In this document: in pieces, positions 11,370 through 21,120 of the stretch | How positions within the stretch are numbered: the stretch's first letter is position 1 | Layout of the letters: the number at the start of each line of letters is the position of its first letter | Assembly: GCA_963575645.1 (NCBI GenBank) | Contig: OY754469.1 | Span: 38,770,753 to 38,834,752 of the forward strand | DNA length: 64,000 bases | Source of the DNA: Xanthostigma xanthostigma | Taxonomy: Eukaryota; Arthropoda; Insecta; Raphidioptera; Raphidiidae | Reading direction: 5' to 3' | Notes under the pieces: generated by a model | The model's input: only the letters and a program-made list of their open reading frames with translations | Databases searched by the model: none | What the model was told of the DNA's origin: nothing | Program-made: the position numbers and the translations under genes

Positions 11370-12152
11370 TCTATACTAATACTAATATATAAAGCAGAAG
11401 AGTTTGTTTGTTTGTTTGAACGCGCTAATCTCAGGAACTACTGGTTCGAATTGAAAAACATTTTTTTTGTTGGATAGCCCATTTATCGGGGAAGGCTATA
11501 GGCTATATAATATCACGTTACGACTAATAGGAGCGGAAAATCAATGAAAAATGTTGCAGAATGTCAGTCAACATTTTTCACCATATACTTATATTCAGGT
11601 GAAATGCCGTAACAGAATATCCCAATATTAGTGGTACACGTACCGAATCTCGGCTAGCTAAGTCGGTAGCGCGCTCGACTCTTAATCTCAGGGTCGTGGG
11701 TTCGAGCCCCACCTTGGACGAATATGTTTTTAATGTTTTTTTTTTTATTTTCTACATTGCTTTTTTCTAAGGCTATCATTTAAATTTATTTTAGTTTTAT
11801 TTACAACTAATTAAAATTAAATAAATCTAAATAATAGCTCATTTGAAAACTATTACAGTACCTATATATAAAAATAATTTTCCTTCAGTGTTTTCAATTA
11901 AATATTTATTATATTTTATTAATTATACAGTAATTATTAATTTAAAAGAAATAATTATTACTTAAAAAAAATATTTTCATCAAAAATGGAGGTTTGAGTT
12001 TAAAATAAGTAATAAAGCAGGGAACTGCCGAAAACTGCAAAACATTTGGACCCAACATTCATCTCGGTAAACTAAGATGAATGTGCGTACTCATGTCCCT
12101 TCCTTCCCCATTCGTTCTTTTGCACCCGGGTGAAACCGGACGGGACCGCTAT
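11370..12152 (+). mobile_element. Helitron-like non-autonomous element with tRNA-Lys-like block
   Basis: It starts TCTATACTAATACTAATATA after an A, continues with AGAGTTTGTTTGTTTG and AACGCGCTAATCTCAGGAAC, and ends in CACCCGGGTGAAACCGGACG followed by GGGACCGCTAT, a decayed CTAG end. These are the terminal features of Lep1-type insect Helitrons (5' TC, 3' CTAG after a GC-rich hairpin). Related copies lie on the minus strand at 16797-17399 and 21520-21871. The interior includes a tRNA-Lys-like sequence, shared with the 16797 copy but absent from the 21520 copy. It encodes no Rep/helicase. Confidence 0.75.
11648..11720 (+). tRNA. tRNA-Lys(CTT)-like pseudogene inside a Helitron-like element
   Basis: The block reads CGGCTAGCTAAGTCGGTAG (A box), then GACTCTTAATCTCAGGG (anticodon CTT in a CTCTTAA loop), then GTGGGTTCGAGCCCCAC (a perfect T arm with B box). 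The 3' acceptor strand is still recognisable (TTGGACG). The 5' acceptor strand no longer pairs with it and the anticodon stem is damaged, so a working tRNA is unlikely. The intact A and B boxes could still recruit Pol III. Confidence 0.7.
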
Positions 12153-12261
12153 CATATTATATAGGACTTTAAAGCTACAGTGTGTTCGAGAAAACGAGGT
12201 AACGGATATCGGAGAGCGTCGAAGAAGAAAAAGCCGACTGTAGTTCAAATAATAACAGAAA

Positions 12262-12557
12262 TATATTTTTTTTTAATATACCACGTTTTTAAAGCGAACT
12301 AAAATGTATAAAATAGTTTCTTTACAGACAGATTTTTAACTTGTAGGATTTGAAATGAAAAACGTGGAGGAAATTATTCGTTTTATCTCATATATAGATT
12401 TTTTCATCGATAGCTACTCTCTACACTTGTTATATATAATTGTCGCATGCGCCCCACGTTTTTCGTTTCAAATACTACAAGTTAAAAACCTGACTGTAAA
12501 GAAATTATTTTATACTTTTTAGTTCGTTTTAAAAACGTGGTATATTAAAAAAATGTT
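12262..12557. mobile_element. Foldback element
   Basis: Arms at about 12262-12368 and 12453-12557 are mirror images: AATATACCACGTTTTTAAAG pairs with TTTTAAAAACGTGGTATATT, and GAAATGAAAAACGTGG pairs with CCACGTTTTTCGTTTC. The spacer is about 85 bases. It resembles, in layout, the foldback at 54529-54700, and both are followed on the right by tRNA-like debris. Confidence 0.65.
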
Positions 12558-12604
12558 TTATTTATTATTTGTATACTATTAGTGAAAAAAACAAAAATAC
12601 ATCG

Positions 12605-12665
12605 TAAAAAAATAAAAATGTTGTATGTCCCATGGCGGATCGAACCCGCGGCCTTCGTGGTACAA
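12605..12665 (-). repeat. tRNA-like 3' half (SINE debris)
   Basis: On the minus strand, GCCGCGGGTTCGATCCGCCA forms a T arm with a good B box (GGTTCGATCC), preceded by sequence that could be an anticodon arm. No complete cloverleaf can be drawn. It is most simply a fragment of a tRNA-derived element. Confidence 0.4.
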
Positions 12666-13459
12666 CGGTAAACAAGTAAAAATGAGTCATATGTATCTGT
12701 CCACCCGGACAGACACACAAAAAAGTGAGGTAAATAAAACGTGGTAAAAAGGAAAAGATTCTCAATTCGACTAGTTATTTTTTGTGTATGTTCCGCGATA
12801 TCTCTTAACTGATTTAAATGAATCTTGTTCTATTTAATAGAGCACATAAATTTTACTTAAATCGGTTCAGTGGTTTCCGTTTTTTTTTTTGTGTATTTTT
12901 TATGTATGTCCCGCGAAATCTCCGCCAGTTGTTCACCGATTTTGATGATTCTTCTTATGTTTAATGGAGCATACCTTCAGGGTGGTCCTACATAATTTTT
13001 TTTTAAATCGGTTCAGTAATGAGACATGCACATCTGGTCATCAATTAGGTCATAAAAAGTGCAATTCCGGAGATTTTCAGACATCGATTTTCAAAAGCGA
13101 GAAATAAAAGGGATGAGAATGATGTAGGGTTAATGAATTTTCACACTTTATTTCATTTTTCTGGATCGACCATGGAAACAAGGGTTAGTTCTCAAATCAG
13201 TGTTAAACATGTTTGTTAAAATCTCGCATAAGAGTTAATTAAGTTAATTTTAGCTTCAACTTCCTGACAGTAATTACTAACGGGAGAAAATTATTCGAGT
13301 CATAAACAGAAAATTAATAAGATAAAACTAAATACGAAAGTTACAAGCTTCGTACAACTTTCATAAGCTATCACAGAGCCGTCTTAAAGTAATTTGGTAG
13401 TTTCCACCAATGATAGCAAAGATAACCTTCCAGACACCGAAAGACTTATTTCTAGAGCT
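12666..13459. other. Non-coding, diverged repeat debris
   Basis: About 12745-13060 resembles the 'AACCGACTTCAAAAAGGAGG' debris found at 17.4, 42.0 and 44.8 kb (TCTCAATTCGAC, then phrases such as AACTGATTTAAATGAATC). Nothing is recognised in 13061-13459. Confidence 0.3.
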
Positions 13460-13907
13460 TAATAATAATAATAATAATAATGATAATAATAATGCGTTTA
13501 ACGTCCGTTTCTCGACTTTATGTCATAACAGACACCATTCGCATCATTACTATTTTCCATCTATCACACTTCCCGTTAATTTCTACATTTTTAAACTTCC
13601 ACTTAATTAATAGCAATGGGCGAATGAAAGGATTTTTAAGACATTAGGAAAAGGTAGGCAAATTTGTAGCATAGGAGTTTGACAGGTAATCGGCCATGGC
13701 CTTGAATAAGGAACCATCTCGATATTTATCTGGAATTATTGAGGGAAACCATGGTAAACCTCGACAATATGGCCGGTACAAGAATTACCGTTTCTCGGCG
13801 AGAGACAACGGGAAAAAATCCCAGCCACATCTGCCCCCGCCGGGATGAGAACCCGGTACCTCCTGAATGCGAGTCTAGTGCTCTCACCGCTACGCCACCC
13901 CGCTCGG
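13460..13907 (-). mobile_element. tRNA-derived SINE, copy A (full length)
   Basis: Read on the minus strand, it begins with a tRNA-like head (TGGCGTAGCGGTGAGAGCAC as A box, anticodon loop CTCGCAT, GGTTCTCATCC as B box). The body contains CGAGAAACGGTAATTC and CATGGCCGATTACCTGTC, and the element ends in (ATT)n, seen on the + strand as TAATAATAATAA at 13460. The body recurs at 29232-29596 and 58446-58868, all three in the same orientation. The trinucleotide tail suggests mobilisation by a LINE with the same tail, which I infer. Confidence 0.75.
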
Positions 13908-14128
13908 TTTTATAGCTTTACATTTGACGAAGATATTACATTTTTTGTGAATGGGATGTTACCTATTTTTTTTTCACTCATATTTAGATTTAATAAGTAT
14001 TTGAAAAGAAGCTTGACCCTGCAGGCCATCCCTGAAACTTCCCGCTATTTTCGAGTTCAAAACGTTCAAAAATATATAAAATATTGCAAGAAGTTTATTT
14101 TTTAGCTCCTCGGGCTCAAAAAAAACTT

Positions 14129-14450
14129 TCTAACGAATTTTTCGTTCACGATATCTCGCGAACAAACGAATTGATTTTGATGCGGTTTGCGGCAATCGAC
14201 GCAGTTTTTTTAATCTAAGAAAGTAATTTATTACAAAAAAATCAATCTGATAAGAATTTCACGAGTTATTAAAAAAAAACACTTTGTTACGAATTTCTCG
14301 TTCACGATATCTCGCGAACAAATGAACTGATTTTGATGTGGTTTTCGTTGATCGACGCAGTTTTTCGAGGAGAAGAGCTGATTAGATTTTGAAATTAATC
14401 GGTTTAGTAGTTTAAAAAATATTCCAAAAAAACGCATTTTTAAAAAATTT
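14129..14450. repeat. Two tandem copies of a roughly 160-bp block
   Basis: CGTTCACGATATCTCGCGAA followed by an ATTGATTTTGATG-like run occurs at about 14142 and again at about 14299, each time followed by CGACGCAGTTTTT. The pair is a diverged duplication. No coding function is evident. Confidence 0.5.
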
Positions 14451-14947
14451 TGAAACTTGTATTTTTGAGATTTCTCAAAATTTATTGGGCCGACTCATTT
14501 CAAATTTTCTGAAAATCTAAGTTCAACCTCAGGCATCATGGAGCTCAGAGCAAGCATATGACTGCACTTTCGGTCGTTGTGGTGTAATATAGGTACTATT
14601 ACAACCAGAGATTACGAATTGTTTATAATTATTATTATAACATTTTATTTTATATAATATTTTATCTTATATGCACAGATCCGTGATTCAGCGTGAAGAA
14701 GCTATACCGTGCTTTTATGTCAAGCTTTATCTGTGCTTTTTACATTAGAGTGACTACGAAATGCAGTTGGCTGCGATACGCCCGACGTGGACGGACGCCG
14801 GGACACTGTATATAGGGTGTCCGACAAATAATAATAATTATTATTATTATTATAAATAAAGTCAAGTACTGATTATTATTACATAACCGATATTCAACGA
14901 AGCCTTCGAAGATTTCGTTTCTATAATAAATCTTGAAAGAGTATCTA
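14451..14947. other. Non-coding with ATT/TAA microsatellite
   Basis: A compound microsatellite (ATAATAATAATTATTATTAT) lies near 14828-14860. A short phrase near 14560 (GCACTTTCGGTCGTTGTGGT) is related in reverse to 30897-30915, possibly a shared repeat. No gene is visible. Confidence 0.35.
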
Positions 14948-15350
14948 ATGGTTGTCCGATAAGTTCTTGCCTTTTTTTAAATTAAAAAATTAGCGATCGA
15001 AATGAAATTTTTTGGTATAATGTTTTGTGTTATTCGAAAGAGAATTTTTCGCTCTACAAGAAAGTCTATTTAGTTTTTTTGTTTGGATTCATTTTTGTTA
15101 ATTTTTAGAGCATTTAACTGGAGTGTCAAGTCGACAAAAACGAGCATTTTCGACACCACCTTCTTTTTGCGTTTAACCGAGGTGCCAAAGCCACGGAAAC
15201 TGCTAGAGAGATTTGTGCCGTATACGGAGAGGGTGCCATAGCTGAAAGAAAAACAAGCGACCCCGCGAGCGAAGCAAGATCTTCATCCACGGAAGACAAT
15301 GTTGTGTGTATTAATTTAAAAAAAACGGCAAGAACTTATCGGACAACCCA
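14948..15350 (+). mobile_element. Deleted mariner element
   Basis: Inverted repeats GGTTGTCCGATAAGTTCTTG (left) and CAAGAACTTATCGGACAACC (right) are flanked by TA on both sides, as in Tc1/mariner insertions. The interior keeps only the N-terminal end of a mariner transposase and then jumps to the 3' end, so the copy is an internal-deletion derivative of about 400 bp. Confidence 0.85.
15142..15254 (+). pseudogene. Mariner transposase N-terminal remnant
   Basis: The frame starting at GAG 15142 reads EHFRHHLLFAFNRGAKATET and continues with AREICAVYGEGAIAER. This is the first helix-turn-helix of mariner transposases (the family has 'LLF.F..G..A.E....IC.VYGE.A...R'). The catalytic DDD domain is absent. 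The reading frame is open here, but upstream bases carry no intact start in this frame that I can defend. Non-functional. Confidence 0.75.
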
Positions 15351-15722
15351 TAGAATAATATATTATTTTGGTTTGAAGTTTTTCAGTGATACCATAGACT
15401 ATAGGCACCTGGCCTTCTTTTAAATCAATCCCAACTGCAGGTAAATTTCAAAACTGTTTTGAACATTGTCCATTTATTATAACTAGTGGTCGAAATTCGA
15501 CCGTAATTCATTAAATTTTAACGTTATTGAGAATCTTATATGGATTTCTCCTGAATCGATTTTACCTGTGTTAATTGGTACATATCGTGATGAAACCATT
15601 TATTGTGCACTTCCTTTCATTAAGAAAACGATGCACGTTTCATCACAATGTGTGCGAATGAACACACTCAAATCGGTACCACAACTTTTTTCCTTCCCGT
15701 ATTTCTATATAATAATTTTTAA
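15351..15722. other. Non-coding, no recognised element
   Basis: Nothing identified between the mariner and the following palindrome. Confidence 0.3.
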
Positions 15723-15941
15723 CGATTGGATGGAGAGTACAGCTTATGGATCAATTAAATACCGTACTTTTGATATTTTTCTTTTCATATATATATAACG
15801 TTTCGGCAAAAAGTTTTTCTTGCCATCTTCAGAGATTATATAACAAAACCTTTTTGCCGAAACGTTAGATATATATGAAAAGAAAAATATCAAAAGTACG
15901 GTATTTAACTGATCCATAAGCTTCACTCTCCATCCAATCAT
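15723..15941. repeat. Long palindrome, Penelope-like terminal repeat pair
   Basis: Two arms of about 85 bases, GATTGGATGGAGAGTACAGC at the left and its near mirror at the right, enclose about 45 bases. Each arm contains AACGTTTCGGCAAAAAG or its complement, the sequence around the 3' side of a hammerhead core. Inverted adjoining terminal repeats of this sort occur in Penelope-like elements, which is how I read this. No Penelope reverse transcriptase or GIY-YIG frame is present. Confidence 0.55.
15792..15872 (-). ncRNA. Hammerhead ribozyme (Penelope-like type)
   Basis: On the minus strand, CTGAAGA (15826-15832) is followed by TGGCAAGAAAAACTTTTTGCC, in which GGCAA pairs with TTGCC as stem II. 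GAAAC follows directly at 15800-15804. CUGANGA and GAAA are the two invariant core strands. Downstream GTTATA can pair with TAACG upstream (near 15868) to give helix III, with a GTT triplet at the expected cleavage site. Helix I is weak. Small hammerheads are known from Penelope-like terminal repeats. Activity is not shown by sequence. Confidence 0.65.
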
Positions 15942-16014
15942 TTCGATACAAAGGATCGCAATTTCTACTAATAGTAGTTAGAAGATACCACATAATTTTT
16001 AACAATATATTAAA

Positions 16015-16320
16015 CTAGCAGTCCGGTCCGGCTTCGCCCGGATTTGTAGATTTCCTATTAAAGACAGACATATTATGCTGGAACCACCTTTCTTATAGAA
16101 ACTTCTCGGCGTATTTTTAACTAATTAATTAAATTATTAACAAATTTATTAATAGCTAATTATAAACAAAATTAAATTACTTTGGAAGTTCTTGTAAAGA
16201 AAAAAAATCGCATTCATAGAAGAGGATGCCCGTTCGCGCGTGTGTGCCCGCGTGACCGCGCCAGCATTGCATACGTAGCTTCGCTTCATCCAACCAATAA
16301 CTTTGACCCCACTACACAAA
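16015..16320 (-). mobile_element. Helitron-like element, family 3, copy 1
   Basis: CTAG at 16015 followed by CAGTCCGGTCCGGCTTCGCC is the reverse-strand view of a Helitron 3' end with its hairpin. The following about 300 bases match 25967-26300 (shared phrases: AGACATATTATGCTG, GGATGCCCGT, CGCGCGTGT). The 5' end is not clear, so the right boundary is approximate. Confidence 0.55.
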
Positions 16321-16796
16321 AATCAATTATCAATTAAAATTGAATAAAAATTAATTTGGGAAATTTTGTTTCAATTTTAGTTGATCAATTAAAATCGATC
16401 CGTGAGAACACGACCTATGTTACTTTGCCTTGTGCCCGTAGATATAATGGATGCCAGACCACTGCCCAGACAGGACAAAAGACTAGTCATAAAAGCGCTT
16501 TTGAACTGGCAGACATATTATCTTAGATGTCTTTTCTTAACTTCAAATGCCTGAAATTAATTAACAGCTCTCTAGTCTATCTAAGGGTGAGTGTTTCCTG
16601 ATTAAGGTTGTAGTTCCGTTTTTTTGTGTTTAATGAAATTTTTAAGCAACAGGCCAAATTTTGAGAACCTTAATTAACGCTTAATCACATATTATGTAAA
16701 AAAACTTTAAAACAAATTGAACCTCCTTGAAAAAAGGTCACTAAAAAGCGTAAAACAACAAAGTTTTGAAGTTGGAGTCAATTCAATTATGTTTTA
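16321..16796. other. Non-coding, no recognised element
   Basis: AT-rich sequence without gene or repeat boundary. Confidence 0.3.
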
Positions 16797-17399
16797 CTAG
16801 CGGTCCCGTCCGGTTTCACCTGGGTGTAAAAGAACGAATGGGGAAGGGAGGAACATGAGTACACACATTCATATTAGTTTACCGAGATGAATGTTGTGTC
16901 CAAATTTCATGATGATTGGAGTTACCGTTCAAAATTTTTTGTCTATAAAAAGCAGTATTTATACTTTTTTTAACTAATAATTTTTTTTAATTAATTAAAT
17001 TAAATTAAAATTAATTTTAATGTAAGCCTTAGAAGAAAGCAATGTAGAAAATAAAAAAAAAAATAAAAATGCATTCGCCCAACGTAGGGCCACAACCCTG
17101 GTATTGACAGTCTTGTGCTCTACCGATTGCGCTAGCCGGCGTTGTATTCTTACATCGCTAATACGAGTATACTTAGTTAGTGCATTTCAACTGAATATAG
17201 AAGCTTATTTTTTAGATACATTTGGAACATTTTTCATTAAGGCTCCGCTTCTAATGGTCGTAGCCTGATTTTATATAGCCTATAGCCTTCCTCGATAAAT
17301 GAGCTATCCAACAATTTTTTTTTTTTAATTTGAACTAGTAGTTCCTGAGATTAGCGCGTTCAAACAAACAAACTCTTCAGCTTTATATATTAGTATAGA
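16797..17399 (-). mobile_element. Helitron-like element with tRNA-Lys-like block, copy 2
   Basis: On the minus strand it starts TCTATACTAATATATAAAGC and ends in a GC-rich hairpin block and CTAG (16797-16800), inserted between A and T. It matches the element at 11370-12152 across both ends and carries the same tRNA-Lys-like passenger. Confidence 0.75.
17075..17143 (-). tRNA. Decayed tRNA-Lys-like block, copy 2
   Basis: The minus strand reads GCCGGCTAGCGCAATCGGTA, then AGAGCACAAGACTGTCAATA, then CGTTGGGCG at the 3' acceptor strand. The loop CTGTCAA would now give anticodon GTC, and the T arm is partly deleted, so it is a pseudogene. Its better-kept acceptor stem complements the better T arm of the copy at 11648, and together they identify the source as a tRNA-Lys. 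Confidence 0.6.
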
Positions 17400-17820
17400 T
17401 GTAGGTATTTCTATTAAATTGGCGCTAATCTCAATTACATGGTCTTTTTTAAACGAGGCTCAATTTTCTTTAATTAATCGCCATCTTCCTTAATATTTTA
17501 ATGGTAAAATTAAAAAAAACTGCTGAACCGATTTAATTAAAATTTATGTGTGACCACCGTGAAAGTAAAAAAGATTCCTAAATATCGGTTCACAAATGTT
17601 GGAGATATGAGATAACATAGGTTTAAAAAAATCTCCTCTTTTGAAGTCAGCTAGAACCTACTAAACCGATTTAAAAAAAAATTACATGGTATCAATTGGT
17701 AAACATTCTGAACAAAATGGTGACGCAATTTTTTAATTCGGTTAGCCCGAACAAAAAAAATGTGTACAACTTGACTTCTTTTGTTTTTTGAAGTCGGTTA
17801 AAAAACAGTTGTCAAATGCC
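17400..17820. repeat. AACCGACTTC-type repeat debris
   Basis: The stretch contains several AACCGATTTAA-like phrases and ends in TTTTTTGAAGTCGGTTAAAA, the reverse of the ACCGACTTCA phrase found at 42.0 and 44.8 kb. It is dispersed repeat debris of unassigned class. Confidence 0.4.
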
Positions 17821-17866
17821 CTCTGCGACCACTGCACAGTTCATAATTAGCCGAGAGTATTTTTTT

Positions 17867-18494
17867 ACCATTCCAACCCACAAGTGGGGAATGGTACAAG
17901 TTTAGGTCAAAAATCACTTTTCAAAAATTTTACAATATCTTTCCGTTTTGAGGTCCCCCGAATCCAAAAAACATATTTTTGGAAAAACTCTGTGCGTCTG
18001 TTAGTCTGTGAACACAATACAGGTCAAACGGATGAGCGGATTGAAACCAAATTTTGGGAGGATATTTAGTATGCAAATATGAAGAGACCTATTGTTTTTG
18101 GGGAAAATCGGCGCATGCGCGGAAGAGATAAATATGCTAAAACGGTGTTTTTTTATATAATAATGGTATACTTTTCATAACGGCTTATTATTCTATTTAT
18201 TTTTTCAAGACAGTTTTGTTAAAAAAATTATATTCTAAACTTTAGTTTCGGAAATATTTTGAAAATAAAAAAAATCAGCCGCTCTTTTGTTTTATGGATC
18301 TGTCAGAAATAAACTAGTAAGGCATGCTTTGATTCATTTTTACATGACGTGGAACATATTATGTAGGTAACCATGGCAACGAATGGTTAATATCATATTG
18401 AATACTAGCCATTACCCGCGTCACCTCACGCGATATCAAAAATTTTATTTTCTTTATTATAATCAAATGTCAACATTTTTGAAGTTGGAATGGT
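17867..18494. repeat. Dispersed repeat with ACCATTCCAAC end, copy 1
   Basis: It begins ACCATTCCAACCCACAAGTG. Closely related sequence occurs in reverse at about 26735-27135 and in part at 32240-32385, each ending at GTTGGAATGG. In this copy a second GTTGGAATGGT lies at 18484-18494, so the ends may be inverted repeats. A Helitron-like 3' fragment (CTAG at 18405, then CCATTACCCGCG) has landed inside. Element class unknown. Confidence 0.5.
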
Positions 18495-18674
18495 CCCGTC
18501 GCCCAATTGGCTGGAATTTTTTTTTTCAATCTGAGTGAACAGTCACCTTAAGACGCTTTGGTACAAGTTGTACGATAATTTTGATGTACTTCCCCATAAA
18601 TAATTAACATGCCAACTAATTCAATATTAGAACTGAATTTAGACAATCATTTGCCTAATTACCTAATTGATATT

Positions 18675-18829
18675 AAGTCCGCTGCACACGAGGCTGGATT
18701 TGCCGCTAGATTCCTTGCTACATTTCACTACTAGTTTTCTAGCGCTGGTTTTCTGAATTGCTATTATGTGCTCGCTTCACACGAGACGTCTTTACAAGCT
18801 TGCTCTGCAGGCAGATGCGGTGCGCGCGC

Positions 18830-18860
<31 letters not shown>

Positions 18861-19253
18861 TTATTCCACGTGAAAAAAAAAATAAATACATCGTATACAA
18901 AAAATCGATTTGGAATTTTCCAACCCTACTTGGCTATTGCCAGTGCTAGTGCTAGTGATAGAACAGTAACAACAGTGCATGTTTATTGTCTCTGAACAGA
19001 ACACACACTATGGCATAGTGTTTGTTTGTAGGCGTTTGTTCAAGTAGCCCACGTGAAAATATACTGCTTCCTGATTGATTGTTGCTCATACCTAACAGCA
19101 GACCGAGCAAGAAAAAAATTGCCCCTGTTCTACTATTGAAACCTTCCTTGTGAGCCAGCAGGCGAGCCCGCAGTGACGTCAATTCCAGCTTCGTACCCAG
19201 CCTACCGGTCTGCAGAAGTCCAAGCAGTGTTTCTAGCAATGTACAGCGGCCTT
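18675..19253. mobile_element. PIF/Harbinger-like MITE, copy 3, interrupted
   Basis: It has the same inverted ends (CCGCTGCACACGAGGCTGG) and interior as the copies at 1580 and 3611. It is split by an insertion at about 18832-18955. The right terminus is damaged (GCAATGTACAGCGGCC). Open frames here are artefacts of the repeat. Confidence 0.65.
18832..18955 (-). mobile_element. Retroposon fragment inserted in MITE copy 3
   Basis: Comparison with copy 2, which reads GCGCGCAGTGATAGAAC without a break, locates an insertion that starts with TAATAATAATAATAATAATA and ends GCTAGTGCTAGT. Read on the minus strand it is a short, 5'-truncated piece ending in a TTA-repeat tail. A 3-base AGT may be duplicated at the edges. 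Confidence 0.55.
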
Positions 19254-19321
19254 TACACCCTACAGTATAGAAGAAATTTTGTAAAAGTATTGTAATCTGG
19301 GCTAAACAAATATATATATTA

Positions 19322-19818
19322 CTAGCCGTTACCCGCGGCTTCGCACGCGATTGATACGAAACACGGATGCATTCCCATTATTTGGCATATAGCTACTCCT
19401 TTCTCGACATAGACCCCCCCTAATAAATTTCAAAATTTATGACATTCACGTGATCAACGTCCTAACAAACCTTGAAAATGACACCAGTATTGATTTTTGG
19501 ACTATTTACCTCTTTTCACCTTCTGAAGGAGCTGCTTTTGAAAAAGCACGAAACATGTGTCTATTTATTTGTTGACAGGAATAATCCTGCGCATTTTCGA
19601 ATTGATACATCTATCTTATATGATTTCTCCTTGCAAATTTTGAACCCCCGTTACACCCTTTTAGGGATTGAATTTTTAAAAATCCGTTCTTATTGGATGC
19701 CTAAGTCATAATAACTCTATATGTGTGCCAAATTTCAGCTCAATCCGTCTTGTGATTTGAGCTGTGCGTTGATAGATCAATCAGTCAGTCAGTCACGGTT
19801 TCCTTTTATATATTTAGA
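19322..19818 (-). mobile_element. Helitron-like element, family 4
   Basis: On the minus strand it starts TCTAAATATATAAAAGGAAA and ends with a CGCGTGCGAAGCCGCG hairpin and CTAG, inserted between A and T. The TCAGTCAGTCAGTCACGG stretch near the 5' end is characteristic of this abundant arthropod repeat. Related 3' fragments lie near 18405, 30025 and 43505. Confidence 0.6.
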
Positions 19819-19844
19819 TTATTATTATTATTCAAATCTTTGAT

Positions 19845-19950
19845 TAACGTCTGATTAGAACTCTTCAATAAATAAAATTATCGACCAATTTTTCAGACAA
19901 ATATAATTATATTTGTCTGAAAAATTGGTCGATAATTTTATTTATTAAAG
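19845..19950. repeat. Palindromic Penelope-like terminal repeat fragment
   Basis: AATAAATAAAATTATCGACC and AATTTTTCAGACAAATATAA are followed immediately by their mirror image. The same block occurs singly at 20505, 28990 and 41926 and, mirrored, at 42970. At 20.5 and 29.0 kb it is linked to a hammerhead-type core, so I read it as part of one Penelope-like family. Confidence 0.5.
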
Positions 19951-20404
19951 TTATTATTATTGTCTTAACATACAACTTTTACTACGGTGTTTTGACACTA
20001 ATTTGTCTTCTTTTAACACGTATCTCATTAAAATAGAGTAAACGGACTTTGTATGATACAAAATTTTTGTTGGATAACTCAGCTATACTAATATGATATG
20101 TAAAATTGTACAGCAGATTGTTGGGCCTTAATAAATTCACAAACTGTGAAGGATAAGGGTTTTTTGTGTCATTGTCATTGTTTACAAGTTTGAATAAAAG
20201 GGCGCCCCCCATCGAGAGATACGCATATAAAACGATCATGTGTCGTAATTCCTAAAGATGCATTTACAATAGAGTTAAATATATTTGATCAGAGCTGTCT
20301 TGAAGAGTCAAATTTTGATGACACAAATCTGGTTTATTCCAACTGCCACTTTTTCTTTTGTGACATCATCTTTGCGATATCTTTTTCTATTACACTTTGC
20401 TACC
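19951..20404. other. Non-coding, no recognised element
   Basis: Nothing identified. The 85-residue minus-strand open frame has no recognisable motif. Confidence 0.3.
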
Positions 20405-20579
20405 CAGTGCCGTAGATAGGTTTTTGCTTGAGGTTAGGGGTATTGTTCGACGCTTAAGCTTTTGACAATCAAATCAACATAAGTAATTATACAAAACTTT
20501 GTTTAACGTCTGATTAGTACTCTTCAGTAAACAAAATTATCGACCAATTTTTCAGACAATTTACAAAAAATATAATTAT

Positions 20580-21065
20580 TAGTGATGTGCCGGATATCCG
20601 TATCCGTATCCACGGATATCCGAGGGAGAAGAAAGATCCGTATCCGTTAGTTTTTGGAGGATCTTTTACGGATCTTTTACCTTATTAATTTTCAATTCAT
20701 AGATGAAATTTTGTATATACATATAGGTGATTAGGTAATAATGAAAAACTGTTAAATTCCATTCAGATTATTTTTCATTTTTTAAAATCCTATTTGGCAC
20801 CTTTATATTGCAAACATTTATCGTAGTGAGTACCATACCAATAGTACATAAAGAGACGATCTGTTATGAGAGTAAAATCTCAAAAAAGTCAATAACTTTT
20901 TCCCATAACAGATAGTCTCTTTCCAAAGGTCGATGTGCAATATTTACCGCCGCGTACTCTAAGAAAGTTAAGTTCCGTATCCGTATCCGCGGATCTTGAA
21001 ACCAAATATCCGTATTCAGATCCGTATCCGCGGATATACATTTTTAACGATCCGGCACAACACTA
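20580..21065. mobile_element. hAT MITE with TAGTGATGTGCCGG ends
   Basis: The ends are TAGTGATGTGCCGGATATCC and GATCCGGCACAACACTA. Both flanks read ATAATTAT, an exact 8-bp duplication. The interior contains repeated TCCGTATCCG units and a hairpin. A second copy is at 30063-30561. It has no coding capacity. Confidence 0.8.
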
Positions 21066-21084
21066 ATAATTATAATTCAATAAA

Positions 21085-21120
21085 TTTAAGTTTCAGTCCG
21101 GATTTGGATCTTCTTCAGAA
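21085..21120 (-). ncRNA. Hammerhead ribozyme core
   Basis: On the minus strand, CTGAAGA (21112-21118) is followed by AGATCCAAATCCGGACT and then GAAAC (21090-21094). AGTCC-like and GGACT strands give stem II with one bulged A. Both invariant core strands are intact. Helices I and III cannot be closed with certainty here. Confidence 0.5.

Larger units (their letters stand above)
20500..21120 (-). mobile_element. Penelope-like fragment, interrupted
   Basis: The left part (TCTGATTAGTACTCTTCAGT, then ATTATCGACCAATTTTTCAG) and the right part (a hammerhead core at about 21085-21120) are parts of one dispersed repeat, as the uninterrupted version at 28985-29104 shows. The MITE at 20580-21065 lies between them. 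Confidence 0.5.

Noticed and set aside
11648..11720. Functional tRNA-Lys gene
   Set aside because: The 5' acceptor strand does not pair with the 3' strand, the anticodon stem is damaged, and the block is shared with another Helitron-like copy.
13410..13610. Asparagine-run proteins at 13.4 and 18.8 kb
   Set aside because: They are translations of TAA/AAT microsatellite tails of retroposons.
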